Source: Chitinophaga varians | GTDB lineage: Bacteria > Bacteroidota > Bacteroidia > Chitinophagales > Chitinophagaceae | DNA: 64,000 nucleotides | NCBI RefSeq assembly: GCF_014529945.1 | Contig: NZ_JACVFB010000005.1 | Coordinates: 124,001-188,000, forward strand | Direction of reading: 5' to 3' | Shown here: positions 24,346 through 32,223 of the stretch, piece by piece | How the letters are laid out: each line of letters begins with the position of its first letter | Position numbering within the stretch: the stretch's first letter is position 1 | Notes under the pieces: generated by a model | Databases searched by the model: none | What the model saw: only the letters and a program-made list of their open reading frames with translations | Told to the model about the DNA's origin: nothing | Made by a program: the position numbers and the translations under genes

Positions 24346-25955
24346 CCTCTTCTGACTCTTTCGCCGCCGCCACCGCTGTTGCCGCCGCCACCACCAGATT
24401 CCCGGGAAGGGCGGGACTGTTGTTGCTGTTGCTGCTGCTGCTGTTGTTGTCGCTGCATTTGTTCCTGTTGCTGTTGTTGCTGACGTTGCATCCTTTCCTG
24501 TTGTTGTTGCTGCTGCTGCTGCTGACGCATCTGCTGCTGTTGTTGCTCACGCTGCGCCCGTTGCTGTTGTTCCATTTGTTGCTGCTGTTGTCTCATCTGC
24601 TGATCACGCTGCATCTGTTGTTCCCGTTGTACTCTTTGCTGTTGTTCCTGTTGCTGTTGTTGCTGCTGACGCATCTGCTGCATTTGCTGATCACGTTGCA
24701 TCCGTTGCTGTTGTTCTACCTGTTGTTGCTGTTGTCTCTGCTGATCACGTTGCCATTGCTGGTCGCGCTGCATCTGTTGCTCGCGTTGTACCCGCTGCTG
24801 CTGTTGTTGTTGCTGTTGCTGTTGCTGTTGTTGCCATTGCTGGTCACGTTGCATCTGCTGCGGATTATTATTGTTATTATTCGGCGTCACTCCCCTTGAA
24901 GGGCGGTTGTATCCGGGCTGATTGACACTATTACCATTATTATTGTTGTTATTACCGTTATTGAAGTTGCCGTTGTTGTTAAAGTTCGGTTCACGGGACA
25001 CACGGCCACCACTGTTGTTATTGCCGTTATTATTGCCGTTGTTATTATTACCGTTATTGAAGTTGCCGTTGTTGTTAAAATTCGGTTCACGGGACACACG
25101 GCCACCACTGTTATTATTACCGTTGTTATTATTACCGTTGTTGTTATTACCGTTGTTGCCATTTAACACGCTGCGGGAAGGCCTGCTGGCATCCCCCCGG
25201 TTAAGTGCGTTAGCATCCGGACGGAAAATCTGCAACTGATCGTTTTGTATCCTGCCGGTGCCGGGCCTGTCGGTATTGGCTACTCTTACAGGTCTTACGC
25301 TGTTACCGGTATAACGTTCCACTTCCCGTACATCAGGGCCTCTGGATATTCTGCCGGAGCTGTAGTTGTTGCGGGAACCGGTACCATTACCATAATTGTT
25401 GATGATAGTTGTGTTATTGATGATTGTTACGTTCCGGCTATTGTTGATATAGTAATTGTTGATCTGCCGGCTGCCGATATACCTTCTGGGAACAAATGCC
25501 CAGTAGGAAGTCGGCATATTGTAGGATGAAGGGCCCATCGGCGCCCATCCGTAGTAGTCTCCTCCACTTCTCCAGTCTACCCACGCCGGACCCCATTCAG
25601 TACCGGGTATCCACATCCAGCCATACATGCCGTCAAACATCCAGCGGCCATAGTGGAAGGCGGCCCATCCCCAGGAATAATCAGACATCCAGGTCCATCC
25701 GTAATCGGAATAAACCCAGTGCCCGCCGGTATAATACGGACGGAAGTCTGGTCCTGCATTCGGTATCCATACCTGGTTGTAGCCGGGATAACTTGTCCAG
25801 CGGCCATAAGGGCTCAATTCATCATAGAAAGAAATAGAAGCCCCCACCTGTACTTGTGGCCCCGGGCTGTAGGCGGAATAGGTAGTTGCACAACTACCCA
25901 AAAAGAAGGATATAAGTAAAAGAGATAATCCTGTGTTTTTAAATAATCTGTTCAT
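24342..25955 (-). CDS. Lipoprotein with DUF6600-like domain and long Asn- and Gln-rich tail
   Basis: A 537-residue protein. A lipobox LGSC ends at Cys22. Residues about 38-175 are rich in Tyr/Trp/Gly with repeating YG-x-W-x-x-x patterns (SPYGRWTSYPGYNQVWIPN, YYGWAPMGPSSY), as in the DUF6600 family of Bacteroidota surface proteins. From about 180 the sequence is Asn-rich, including a 32-codon direct duplication (SREPNFNNNGNFNNGNNNN twice). From about 375 to 515 it is Gln-rich with RxQREQQMQRDQQ units, then a Gly/Arg end. The tail is low complexity and prion-like. AGGAG stands directly before the ATG, an unusually good ribosome site for this phylum. Localisation to the outer membrane is probable; function unknown. 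Confidence 0.8.
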   Translation of the reverse strand: MNRLFKNTGLSLLLISFFLGSCATTYSAYSPGPQVQVGASISFYDELSPYGRWTSYPGYNQVWIPNAGPDFRPYYTGGHWVYSDYGWTWMSDYSWGWAAFHYGRWMFDGMYGWMWIPGTEWGPAWVDWRSGGDYYGWAPMGPSSYNMPTSYWAFVPRRYIGSRQINNYYINNSRNVTIINNTTIINNYGNGTGSRNNYSSGRISRGPDVREVERYTGNSVRPVRVANTDRPGTGRIQNDQLQIFRPDANALNRGDASRPSRSVLNGNNGNNNNGNNNNGNNNSGGRVSREPNFNNNGNFNNGNNNNGNNNGNNNSGGRVSREPNFNNNGNFNNGNNNNNNGNSVNQPGYNRPSRGVTPNNNNNNPQQMQRDQQWQQQQQQQQQQQQQRVQREQQMQRDQQWQRDQQRQQQQQVEQQQRMQRDQQMQQMRQQQQQQQEQQQRVQREQQMQRDQQMRQQQQQMEQQQRAQREQQQQQMRQQQQQQQQQERMQRQQQQQQEQMQRQQQQQQQQQQQSRPSRESGGGGGNSGGGGERVRRG

Positions 25956-26360
25956 ACTCCTGTTTTTTAGTCCTGATTGGTTTCGCTGTTATTAGACTTT
26001 GCGGAGATTCAATGGCTTTTGTTTGTTCCGGTTTTATACTTCAATGATCTGCTACTTACTGGGTGTCGATTGGTGTTTCAAACGCGGTCTAAATGCAGTT
26101 AGTCATTAAGGCAAAATGTTAAACGAAATTGTTAAAATTTTTATAACGCTTTTTGCTGCAGATAGAGCGTTACAACGACTATCAGGCAAAAATGATTCCA
26201 ATTTATTTACCCTAATCTAAGTTATACTGACACAATGTTTTAAGAATTGTGTATTATTGCTCTGTGAATGTTTTTTATAATGTGAGATTTTGTTTAACTG
26301 CCAACATCCCAAATCATATTTTTTGACTACATTTTTCTAACCCAAAAACCTATATGTACC
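25956..26360. other. AT-rich divergent intergenic region, 405 bp
   Basis: It separates the divergent Q/N-rich lipoprotein and DUF4349 genes, so it should hold both promoters. No exact TAnnTTTG box with a correctly spaced -33 was found on either strand. No hairpin terminator, RNA gene or small open frame with support is seen. Confidence 0.6.
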
Positions 26361-27200
26361 ATGCCTGTTTTACCAACGTTGAAGTATAAACGTATTTTTA
26401 TCTGGCTTGTGCTTGTTTTTCTGGCCATGTTCCTGCTCCGCCTGCTATACGGCTATACGCAGTCACGCAGCAGTGATAATATCGGACAGAGCGAGAGTTT
26501 TCTGTCGCAGGTGCAGCAGAAAAACTATGCCTCAGAGAAAAAAATCCTGAAAGGAGAGGCTGCGCCAATAGCCTCCAACCAGAAATATGAGAAAGTAGCC
26601 TATGTGCATTCCCGTTCTACCAGTTTTACGGAAGATGAAAAACAGCTACATGGTACCATTCGTCAGTTTGGCGCCGTCATTCAGTATCAGCAGGAATCTG
26701 GCAACAAAGGCAACCGTGATCTCCGGTTGATGATCGGTGTGGCGCCGGAAAAGTTCGATTCCTGTTATTATGCCATTCAGAAAATCGGTACCATAAAATC
26801 TACCAGCATCACCAAAGTAGATAAGACCAACGAATACCGGAAACTCAATGCGAGTAAGGTTTCGCTGGAGAAGAACCTGCAATCGCTGAACGGCCTTACT
26901 TCCCAGCAGGGAAAAATTGATGAACGGATACTGCTACATGAAAAAATTGCAGAGGTAGAACGGCAGCTGCAGGAACTGGGCGTGGAACTGGGCAACTTCG
27001 ATGAGGAGAATGAGTTTTGTACGATACAGTTCAGTATGTACGAAGGTGCGGCAGAAAGAGGTATTCCTTTTTATTCCCGCGTGAAGACGGCGCTCGAATG
27101 GACGGTGAAATATTATGTGCTGCTGATGGCAGGTATCTGTCTGGCATCGCTGGGCGCCTGGCTGTTGCTGAAAGTACTGACCATGGTAAAAGCGGAATAG
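26361..27200 (+). CDS. DUF4349-type membrane protein
   Basis: 279 residues with one membrane segment near the N-terminus (about 12-31, IFIWLVLVFLAMFLLRLLYG) and one near the C-terminus (about 250-273). Between them lies an extracytoplasmic region with SRSTSFTEDEKQLHGTIRQF and a long coiled coil (about 160-215, KLNASKVSLEKNLQSLNG...). This layout matches DUF4349, a family of envelope proteins of unknown function, some with similarity to subunits of cytochrome or sensor complexes. It is a single gene with its own long upstream region and is followed by an inverted repeat. Confidence 0.8.
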   Translation: MPVLPTLKYKRIFIWLVLVFLAMFLLRLLYGYTQSRSSDNIGQSESFLSQVQQKNYASEKKILKGEAAPIASNQKYEKVAYVHSRSTSFTEDEKQLHGTIRQFGAVIQYQQESGNKGNRDLRLMIGVAPEKFDSCYYAIQKIGTIKSTSITKVDKTNEYRKLNASKVSLEKNLQSLNGLTSQQGKIDERILLHEKIAEVERQLQELGVELGNFDEENEFCTIQFSMYEGAAERGIPFYSRVKTALEWTVKYYVLLMAGICLASLGAWLLLKVLTMVKAE

Positions 27201-27220
27201 CAACATGGGATTATTTTTTC

Positions 27221-27310
27221 ATTTAGCTATTTTTTCATTTGAGAGAAGCACGGCATCCCTCAAATGAAAAAATAGCTAAATAGCTAAATAGCTAAATGAA
27301 AAAATGACTA
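27221..27310. repeat. 23-bp perfect inverted repeat followed by tandem TAGCTAAA/TGACTAAA units
   Basis: Arm 27221-27243 (starting ATTTAGCTATTTTTTC) is exactly complementary to 27259-27281, with a 15-bp GC-rich loop. From 27274 the unit TAGCTAAA runs three times, then AAATGACTAAATGACT. It lies between two convergent genes and may end both transcripts. It is of the same style as the units at 8.7 and 62.4 kb. Confidence 0.85.
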
Positions 27311-27315
27311 AATGA

Positions 27316-28548
27316 CTAAATAGTATATTCCCCCACTTTAGTACCGTCATCGCGCAGCATGGTGAGTGTGAGCTGCTTCTGGTCCGCTTTTATTTTGATA
27401 AGGGTGCGTTTGCCTTCCTGTGGGCCGCCACCGATGATCAGCGGATAGTTGTGCTGGCCGGCAACAGGCGCATGGACGCCATAGGTGTGGGTGTGGCCGC
27501 ATACAAGGATGTCAATCTTGTATTTGTTGAACAACGGGCCGAAGAGCTGGCGGCAATGGGAGGCGCCGTGCCAGTCGCCGCCATGGTAGTGCGGGATGTG
27601 CATCAGCACTACTTTATGTTTCGCTTTTTTATAAGCCGGGCTTTGCAGTTGTTTTTCCAGCCAGCGGGCCTGTTCTTCGCGGTAGCCGTCGAAATCAGCG
27701 ATACCGGCATATACCGGGGCGCTGTCTTCTTTGTCTTCTCCGGTGTCCAGCACGATGGTATGTACCGGTCCCCAGGTGAAAGCGAAGTAGCTGCCGTGAC
27801 TGGGGTTGTCGAAGTACTGATGCCATTCGCGGGCGTATTTACCACGGGTTTCGTGGTTGCCTCTTACATACATGAAAGGTTTCCGGGTGGAGAAGGTATC
27901 ACCGCAGGGCGACAGCAGGTGGTCGATGATCTGTTGTTCATTTGACTGATAGTCGAACATATCACCGTTGAAGAACACAAAATCGTATGGATCGTTGCCA
28001 TTCAGTCCCATCAGGTGTGGGATGGACTTTGGCCGGTCGTGTATATCGTTGAGCATGAGCCAGGATACCTCTTTGGCTTCCGTATCGGGAGCGGTGAAAG
28101 TATAGGTATCGCTGGTGAGGGTGTTGCCATAGGTGAGTTTATACGGCTGGAAGTCGGTGATTTCTTTGGACAGCACGCGATAGCTGTATTGTTTGCCGGG
28201 TTCCAGGTGAGCCAGTTCTATCCGGTGGAGGCGGTTGTTGGCGTCTACCAGTCCTTTTGTAACGTGGTGGGCCTTCTGGTTGAGCTGACCGTCGGTGCCA
28301 TATTCTACCCAGCTGTAGCAGGGGCGGGAGGTGAGCCACATGACAGCGATGGTGTCGGGGGCGGGCATTTGCAGGTAAGGTTTGCAAAGGAAGGCGTGGG
28401 CGGGCTCTTCGGTGGTGGTGCCGGTGGTGTTGGTTTTACGTACAGCGCCGGCTGCCAGGGGCGACAGGCCGGTTACGCCCAGCAGCCCCGCTTTGGACAG
28501 GTTGCCCAAAAAGGAGCGGCGTGACAGTTCATTGTTCATTTTCTTCAT
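27316..28548 (-). CDS. Tat-exported metallophosphoesterase, purple-acid-phosphatase-like
   Basis: 410 residues from ATG 28548. A twin-arginine signal SRRSFLGNLSKAGLLGVTGL (9-28) is followed by an N-terminal fibronectin-like domain (KPYLQMPAPDTIAVMWLTSR...) typical of purple acid phosphatases, and a calcineurin-like catalytic domain with metal motifs NDIHD, FFNGDMFD, VRGNHE, MHIPHYH and CGHTHTYG. It hydrolyses phosphate esters outside the cytoplasm; the substrate is unknown. Purple acid phosphatases have their own Tyr ligand, which is not clear here, so a generic phosphoesterase call is safer. It is a single gene divergent from atpD. Confidence 0.88.
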   Translation of the reverse strand: MKKMNNELSRRSFLGNLSKAGLLGVTGLSPLAAGAVRKTNTTGTTTEEPAHAFLCKPYLQMPAPDTIAVMWLTSRPCYSWVEYGTDGQLNQKAHHVTKGLVDANNRLHRIELAHLEPGKQYSYRVLSKEITDFQPYKLTYGNTLTSDTYTFTAPDTEAKEVSWLMLNDIHDRPKSIPHLMGLNGNDPYDFVFFNGDMFDYQSNEQQIIDHLLSPCGDTFSTRKPFMYVRGNHETRGKYAREWHQYFDNPSHGSYFAFTWGPVHTIVLDTGEDKEDSAPVYAGIADFDGYREEQARWLEKQLQSPAYKKAKHKVVLMHIPHYHGGDWHGASHCRQLFGPLFNKYKIDILVCGHTHTYGVHAPVAGQHNYPLIIGGGPQEGKRTLIKIKADQKQLTLTMLRDDGTKVGEYTI

Positions 28549-28781
28549 ATTATAGTCAGATATATGTGAGGAATCGCTAAAAATAGTTAGCAATAAAAGA
28601 AAAGCGCATTATTTTTATATGAACGGAGGAGGGATGGAGTGAAGAAAGGGACGATAAGTTATAAATGTTGAAAAATCTATATTTGATAGATTCCGCGTTG
28701 TCTGGACAGGAATTTAGCTGTTAGCAACTAAAAACATCGCGTCAATTGAGGATTAAAAAGGTTTTTTTTCCTTAATAGCTT

Positions 28782-28812
28782 TTTGATTTTCCCCCATTTA
28801 CTATTACCTTTG
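28782..28812 (+). promoter_or_regulatory. Promoter of atpD-atpC, TTTG-N19-TACCTTTG
   Basis: TTTG (28782-28785), a 19-bp spacer and TACCTTTG (28805-28812) match the consensus exactly. The transcript would have a leader of about 75 nt before the atpD ATG at 28893. Confidence 0.8.
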
Positions 28813-28892
28813 CGCCAAATTTTAGAAACCGTTGCGTAGCAGCAGTTTTTGAGGAAATAACTTTTTAGTATTTTATAAACCTCTTTAAAAAT

Positions 28893-30395
28893 ATGCCTAA
28901 CACAGGTAAGATCAAACAAATTATCGGTCCCGTGGTGGACGTGCACTTTGATGACAAATTGCCCGAAATCTACAACGCATTGGAAATTACCCGCGAAAAT
29001 GGTCAGAAAGTAGTATTGGAAGTACAACAGCACCTGGGTGAAGACAGTGTACGTTGCGTGGCAATGGACTCCACTGACGGTATGGTTCGCGGAATGGCCG
29101 TAGTGGATAAAGGTGCGCCGATCAAAATGCCAATTGGCGACCAGGTGAAAGGACGTTTGTTCAATGTGGTAGGTGAGGCTATCGACGGTCTGGGTGATAT
29201 CGCCACTGACAATGGTTATCCCATCCACCGCCAGCCGCCTAAATTTGAAGATCTGGCTACTGACACAGAAGTACTGTTCACCGGTATTAAGGTAATCGAC
29301 CTGATCGAGCCTTATGCCAAAGGTGGTAAAATCGGTCTGTTCGGTGGTGCGGGTGTAGGTAAAACCGTATTGATCCAGGAGCTGATCAACAACATCGCGA
29401 AAGGTTACGAAGGTCTGTCCGTATTCGCCGGCGTGGGTGAGCGTACCCGTGAAGGGAATGACCTGATGCGTGAAATGATCGAAGCTAACATCGTAAAATA
29501 TGGCGACAAGTTCAAAGAATCCATGGAACATGGTGACTGGGACGTAACCGCTGTTGATAAAGAATTACTGAAACAGTCACAGGCTACCTTCGTGTTCGGT
29601 CAGATGAACGAACCTCCCGGAGCCCGTGCACGTGTGGCCCTGTCCGGTCTGACCCTGGCGGAATACTTCCGTGATGGTGATGGCTCTGCAGGTGGCGGCC
29701 GTGATATCCTGTTCTTCGTAGATAACATCTTCCGTTTCACCCAGGCAGGTTCCGAAGTATCCGCACTGTTAGGTCGTATGCCTTCTGCGGTAGGTTACCA
29801 GCCAACCCTGGCCACTGAAATGGGTCTGATGCAGGAACGTATCACCTCTACCAAAAATGGTTCAATTACCTCCGTACAGGCGGTTTACGTACCTGCGGAT
29901 GACTTGACCGACCCTGCTCCGGCTACTACCTTCTCCCACCTGGATGCTACCACCGTATTGGACCGTAAGATCTCCGACCTTGGTATCTATCCTGCGGTGA
30001 GCCCGCTGGATTCTACTTCCCGTATCCTCACCCCGGCTATCGTGGGTGAAGCACACTACAACTGTGCGCAACGTGTGAAACAAATCCTGCAGCGCTATAA
30101 AGAATTACAGGACATCATCGCCATCCTCGGTCTGGACGAGCTGAGCGACGAAGATAAACTGACCGTTTCCCGCGCCCGTCGTGTGCAACGTTTCCTGTCA
30201 CAGCCTTTCCACGTGGCAGAACAGTTTACCGGTCTGAAAGGTGTACTGGTACCGATCGAAGAAACTATCCGTGGTTTCAACATGATCATGGACGGTGAAG
30301 TGGACGAATATCCTGAAGCAGCCTTCAACCTTGTAGGAGGTATCGAGCAGGCTATCGAAAAAGGTAAGAAATTACTGGAAGCAGCTAATAACTAA
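28893..30395 (+). CDS. atpD: F1F0 ATP synthase subunit beta
   Basis: A 500-residue catalytic subunit. Walker A is GGAGVGKT (151-158), the catalytic region reads GVGERTREGNDL, the DELSDEDK loop is present near the C-terminus, and ALSGLTLAEYFRD is the conserved signature. It makes ATP from ADP and phosphate at the catalytic sites of F1. As usual in Bacteroidota, atpD and atpC form a unit apart from the remaining ATP synthase genes. It has its own promoter with a roughly 75-nt leader. Confidence 0.97.
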   Translation: MPNTGKIKQIIGPVVDVHFDDKLPEIYNALEITRENGQKVVLEVQQHLGEDSVRCVAMDSTDGMVRGMAVVDKGAPIKMPIGDQVKGRLFNVVGEAIDGLGDIATDNGYPIHRQPPKFEDLATDTEVLFTGIKVIDLIEPYAKGGKIGLFGGAGVGKTVLIQELINNIAKGYEGLSVFAGVGERTREGNDLMREMIEANIVKYGDKFKESMEHGDWDVTAVDKELLKQSQATFVFGQMNEPPGARARVALSGLTLAEYFRDGDGSAGGGRDILFFVDNIFRFTQAGSEVSALLGRMPSAVGYQPTLATEMGLMQERITSTKNGSITSVQAVYVPADDLTDPAPATTFSHLDATTVLDRKISDLGIYPAVSPLDSTSRILTPAIVGEAHYNCAQRVKQILQRYKELQDIIAILGLDELSDEDKLTVSRARRVQRFLSQPFHVAEQFTGLKGVLVPIEETIRGFNMIMDGEVDEYPEAAFNLVGGIEQAIEKGKKLLEAANN

Positions 30396-30442
30396 TCCGA
30401 ATGGTCCTCCGGGACCATTTAATCACCATTCACGATCATAAC

Positions 30443-30700
30443 ATGCTATTAGAAGTATTAACACCAGAAAGAAAATTATATGCAGGCGAAGTGTACGGCG
30501 TACAACTGCCAGGCATTGATGGTTCTTTTGAAATACTGGATAAACATGCGCCCTTAATCGCAGCGCTCGGAAATGGTAAAATGAAAGTGCTGAAAGATAA
30601 AAACCACAGCGAATTCTATACTATTACCGGCGGCTTCGTGGAAGTGCTGCGCAACAAGGCTACTGTGCTCGTAGAAGGTGCGGTGGCAGTGGAAAAATAA
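30443..30700 (+). CDS. atpC: F1F0 ATP synthase subunit epsilon, short form
   Basis: 85 residues from ATG 30443 (MLLEVLTPERKLYAGEVYGV), all beta-sandwich domain; PGIDGSFEILDKHAPLIAAL and ITGGFVEVLRNKATVLVEGA are conserved. The C-terminal two-helix domain that inhibits ATP hydrolysis in other bacteria (usual length about 135) is absent, as in other Bacteroidota, so inhibition by that means is not possible. A start 42 bp upstream is open but not epsilon-like. The gene is 47 bp after atpD and ends before a terminator. Confidence 0.92.
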   Translation: MLLEVLTPERKLYAGEVYGVQLPGIDGSFEILDKHAPLIAALGNGKMKVLKDKNHSEFYTITGGFVEVLRNKATVLVEGAVAVEK

Positions 30701-30734
30701 GATACTACCAGTAATACATATCATTTAACGGACA

Positions 30735-30764
30735 GGCCGGGTAAGATTACCCGGCCTTCGTTTT
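30735..30764 (+). terminator. Terminator of atpD-atpC
   Basis: GGCCGGGTAA/TTACCCGGCC forms a strong stem (30735-30756), followed by TTCGTTTTG, a weak T-run. Confidence 0.8.
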
Positions 30765-31214
30765 GTCCTAACTATTCCAATCTTAGAAGACCCGTCATTC
30801 GGGTAAGATTACCTCCCCGGGATTTCCGCTAATCTCACTTCTGCACAATACATCCCCGCAGGGCCCCACATCACTGTCGGACCGCAGTTATGCACGTACA
30901 TCCATGAGCAGCCCTTTCACAGGCTGTGTATATTACCTAATGAATAATGCGCTTACTATGATGATATATTTCTTCCTATCGTTGTCTCAGGTAAATTCGG
31001 GCGTCTTTCTGTGAAGGTGCAATGTTTTTCATAGGTAGCCTTCATAGGTGTATTCTATCGGTTGTTCCTTACCTGAACTATAACGGGTTATTTTGTGTTG
31101 TTACTTTAGCAAGATATTTAATTTGTTGCAAAAAAAGTCATTCCTTTTTGTTCATTTTTGCACAAATAACTCCTGTCGAAGCACATCTGCTTCGCTTTCA
31201 GAATATTAGAAAAT
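30765..31214. other. Intergenic region, 450 bp, no gene recognised
   Basis: It lies between the convergent atpC and yqgE ends. It repeats CGGGTAAGATTACC (once in the atpC terminator, once near 30797) and holds a 7-bp hairpin CGAAGCA/TGCTTCG at 31177-31194. No tRNA, promoter pair or credible coding frame is seen. Confidence 0.55.
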
Positions 31215-31772
31215 TTAATTTAGTGAAGGATCGATGGGGAAATTTGCCATCATGGCGAAATTACTGCCAAGATTTCTCAATGCTTGCTGCCATATTTGCT
31301 GCTCCCGGGAGTCAAAAACTAACGATGGGGTGCTCTCAGAGGGTATCCACGACTTCTCCCGCAACTCCTCTTCCAGTTGACCGGTCGTCCAACCGGAATA
31401 ACCTATAAAAAACTTGATCTTATGCAGGTCTAACGCCCCCCTGTTCAACAACTCCACTACATCATCAAACCGGCCGCCCCAGTATACCCCCGGCACCACC
31501 TGTACCCCGCCCGGGATCTGGTCGGGCATCTGATGCAGGAAATGAATGGTATCCACCTGTACCGGCCCCCCGTAATGAACCGGAACACCAGGGTAAATGA
31601 CATCAGGAATCAACGCGTCCAGGGTCTGATCAAATAACCTGTTGATAACGAAGCCGAAACTGCCCTTTTCGTCATTTTCACACAAAAAAATCACCGTGCG
31701 TGCAAAATTCGGATCTTTCAGAAAAGGATCGGCTATGAGCAAAATACCGGGCGCCAGACTAACCATATACAT
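31215..31772 (-). CDS. YqgE/AlgH family protein
   Basis: A 185-residue protein of the UPF0301 family. Conserved stretches are GILLIADPFLKDPNFARTVI, NDEKGSFGFVINRL, VPVHYGGPVQVDTIHFLH, and KFFIGYSGWTTGQLEEELRE with SWIPS after it. The family has a structure but no accepted biochemical function; AlgH affects alginate control in Pseudomonas. A TAAATTTG box lies on the minus strand at 31797-31790, about 18 bp before the start, without a well-spaced -33. Its upstream region contains the promoter-terminator unit described as a candidate small RNA. Confidence 0.9.
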   Translation of the reverse strand: MYMVSLAPGILLIADPFLKDPNFARTVIFLCENDEKGSFGFVINRLFDQTLDALIPDVIYPGVPVHYGGPVQVDTIHFLHQMPDQIPGGVQVVPGVYWGGRFDDVVELLNRGALDLHKIKFFIGYSGWTTGQLEEELREKSWIPSESTPSLVFDSREQQIWQQALRNLGSNFAMMANFPIDPSLN

Positions 31773-31884
31773 ACGTTTTGATCGGTAATCAAATTTAATT
31801 AATTGATTACAAAGCAGGAAAGAAATAAAAAGGAAAAAGGAAACGGTTAGGAAGGGTAACCAAACTCATTGAAAAAGAAGGAAA

Positions 31885-31912
31885 TAAAAAAAGGAGGCTA
31901 GAAAACCTCCTT
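31885..31912 (-). terminator. Minus-strand terminator of the candidate small RNA
   Basis: The stem AAGGAGG/CCTCCTT (31912-31906, 31897-31891) with an 8-nt loop is followed by seven T on the minus strand. The plus strand has no T-run after it, so direction is clear. Confidence 0.82.
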
Positions 31913-32003
31913 ACCATTTTATCAACCAAAATCTAAATCGCTTATGGAACGAATCCACGTCGATGTATGTAGAAAGTTTAATTACTTTGTTATAGAATGT
32001 TAC
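31885..32003 (-). ncRNA. Candidate small RNA or tiny-ORF transcript, about 120 nt
   Basis: A complete promoter (32008-32036) and a complete terminator (31885-31912) on the minus strand bracket about 120 bp with no normal gene. Transcription would start near 32003. On this strand a frame without ATG stays open from the start and ends (SFHKRFRFWLIKW, TAA) directly before the terminator stem; the best start would be a GTG giving 15 residues. On the opposite strand an ATG at 31944 opens a 20-residue frame starting MERIHVDVCRKF. Neither has a ribosome site, so an RNA gene is the simplest reading. It could also be an attenuated leader of yqgE. Confidence 0.45.
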
Positions 32004-32007
32004 TAAT

Positions 32008-32036
32008 CAAATTTAGTACCAATTCTGTAAAGCAAA
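32008..32036 (-). promoter_or_regulatory. Promoter of the candidate small RNA, TTTG-N17-TAAATTTG
   Basis: On the minus strand TTTG (32036-32033) and TAAATTTG (32015-32008) are 17 bp apart. A second box, TACCTTTG (32040-32033), overlaps the -33 position. Confidence 0.6.
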
Positions 32037-32223
32037 GGTAAGGAAAGTCGCATTAATAAAATCAGACATCCCCCGTTAAAATTACGTTAAAGTAATATTG
32101 TATTGATGTTAAGACGCTTGGAGGCGTTTGTAACTATTTAATTTTGTATCATAGTTGCTATAGCAAATATCTTTTTTAACAATTTTTAATATGTCAGGTT
32201 AAGTATATTTAAGGCCTGACAAG

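Noticed and set aside
28728..29531. Antisense open frame across atpD
   Set aside because: Shadow of the highly conserved beta subunit.
31022..31408. Plus-strand 128-codon frame between atpC and yqgE
   Set aside because: Most of it is antisense to yqgE, with the intergenic part lacking a promoter and protein-like composition.
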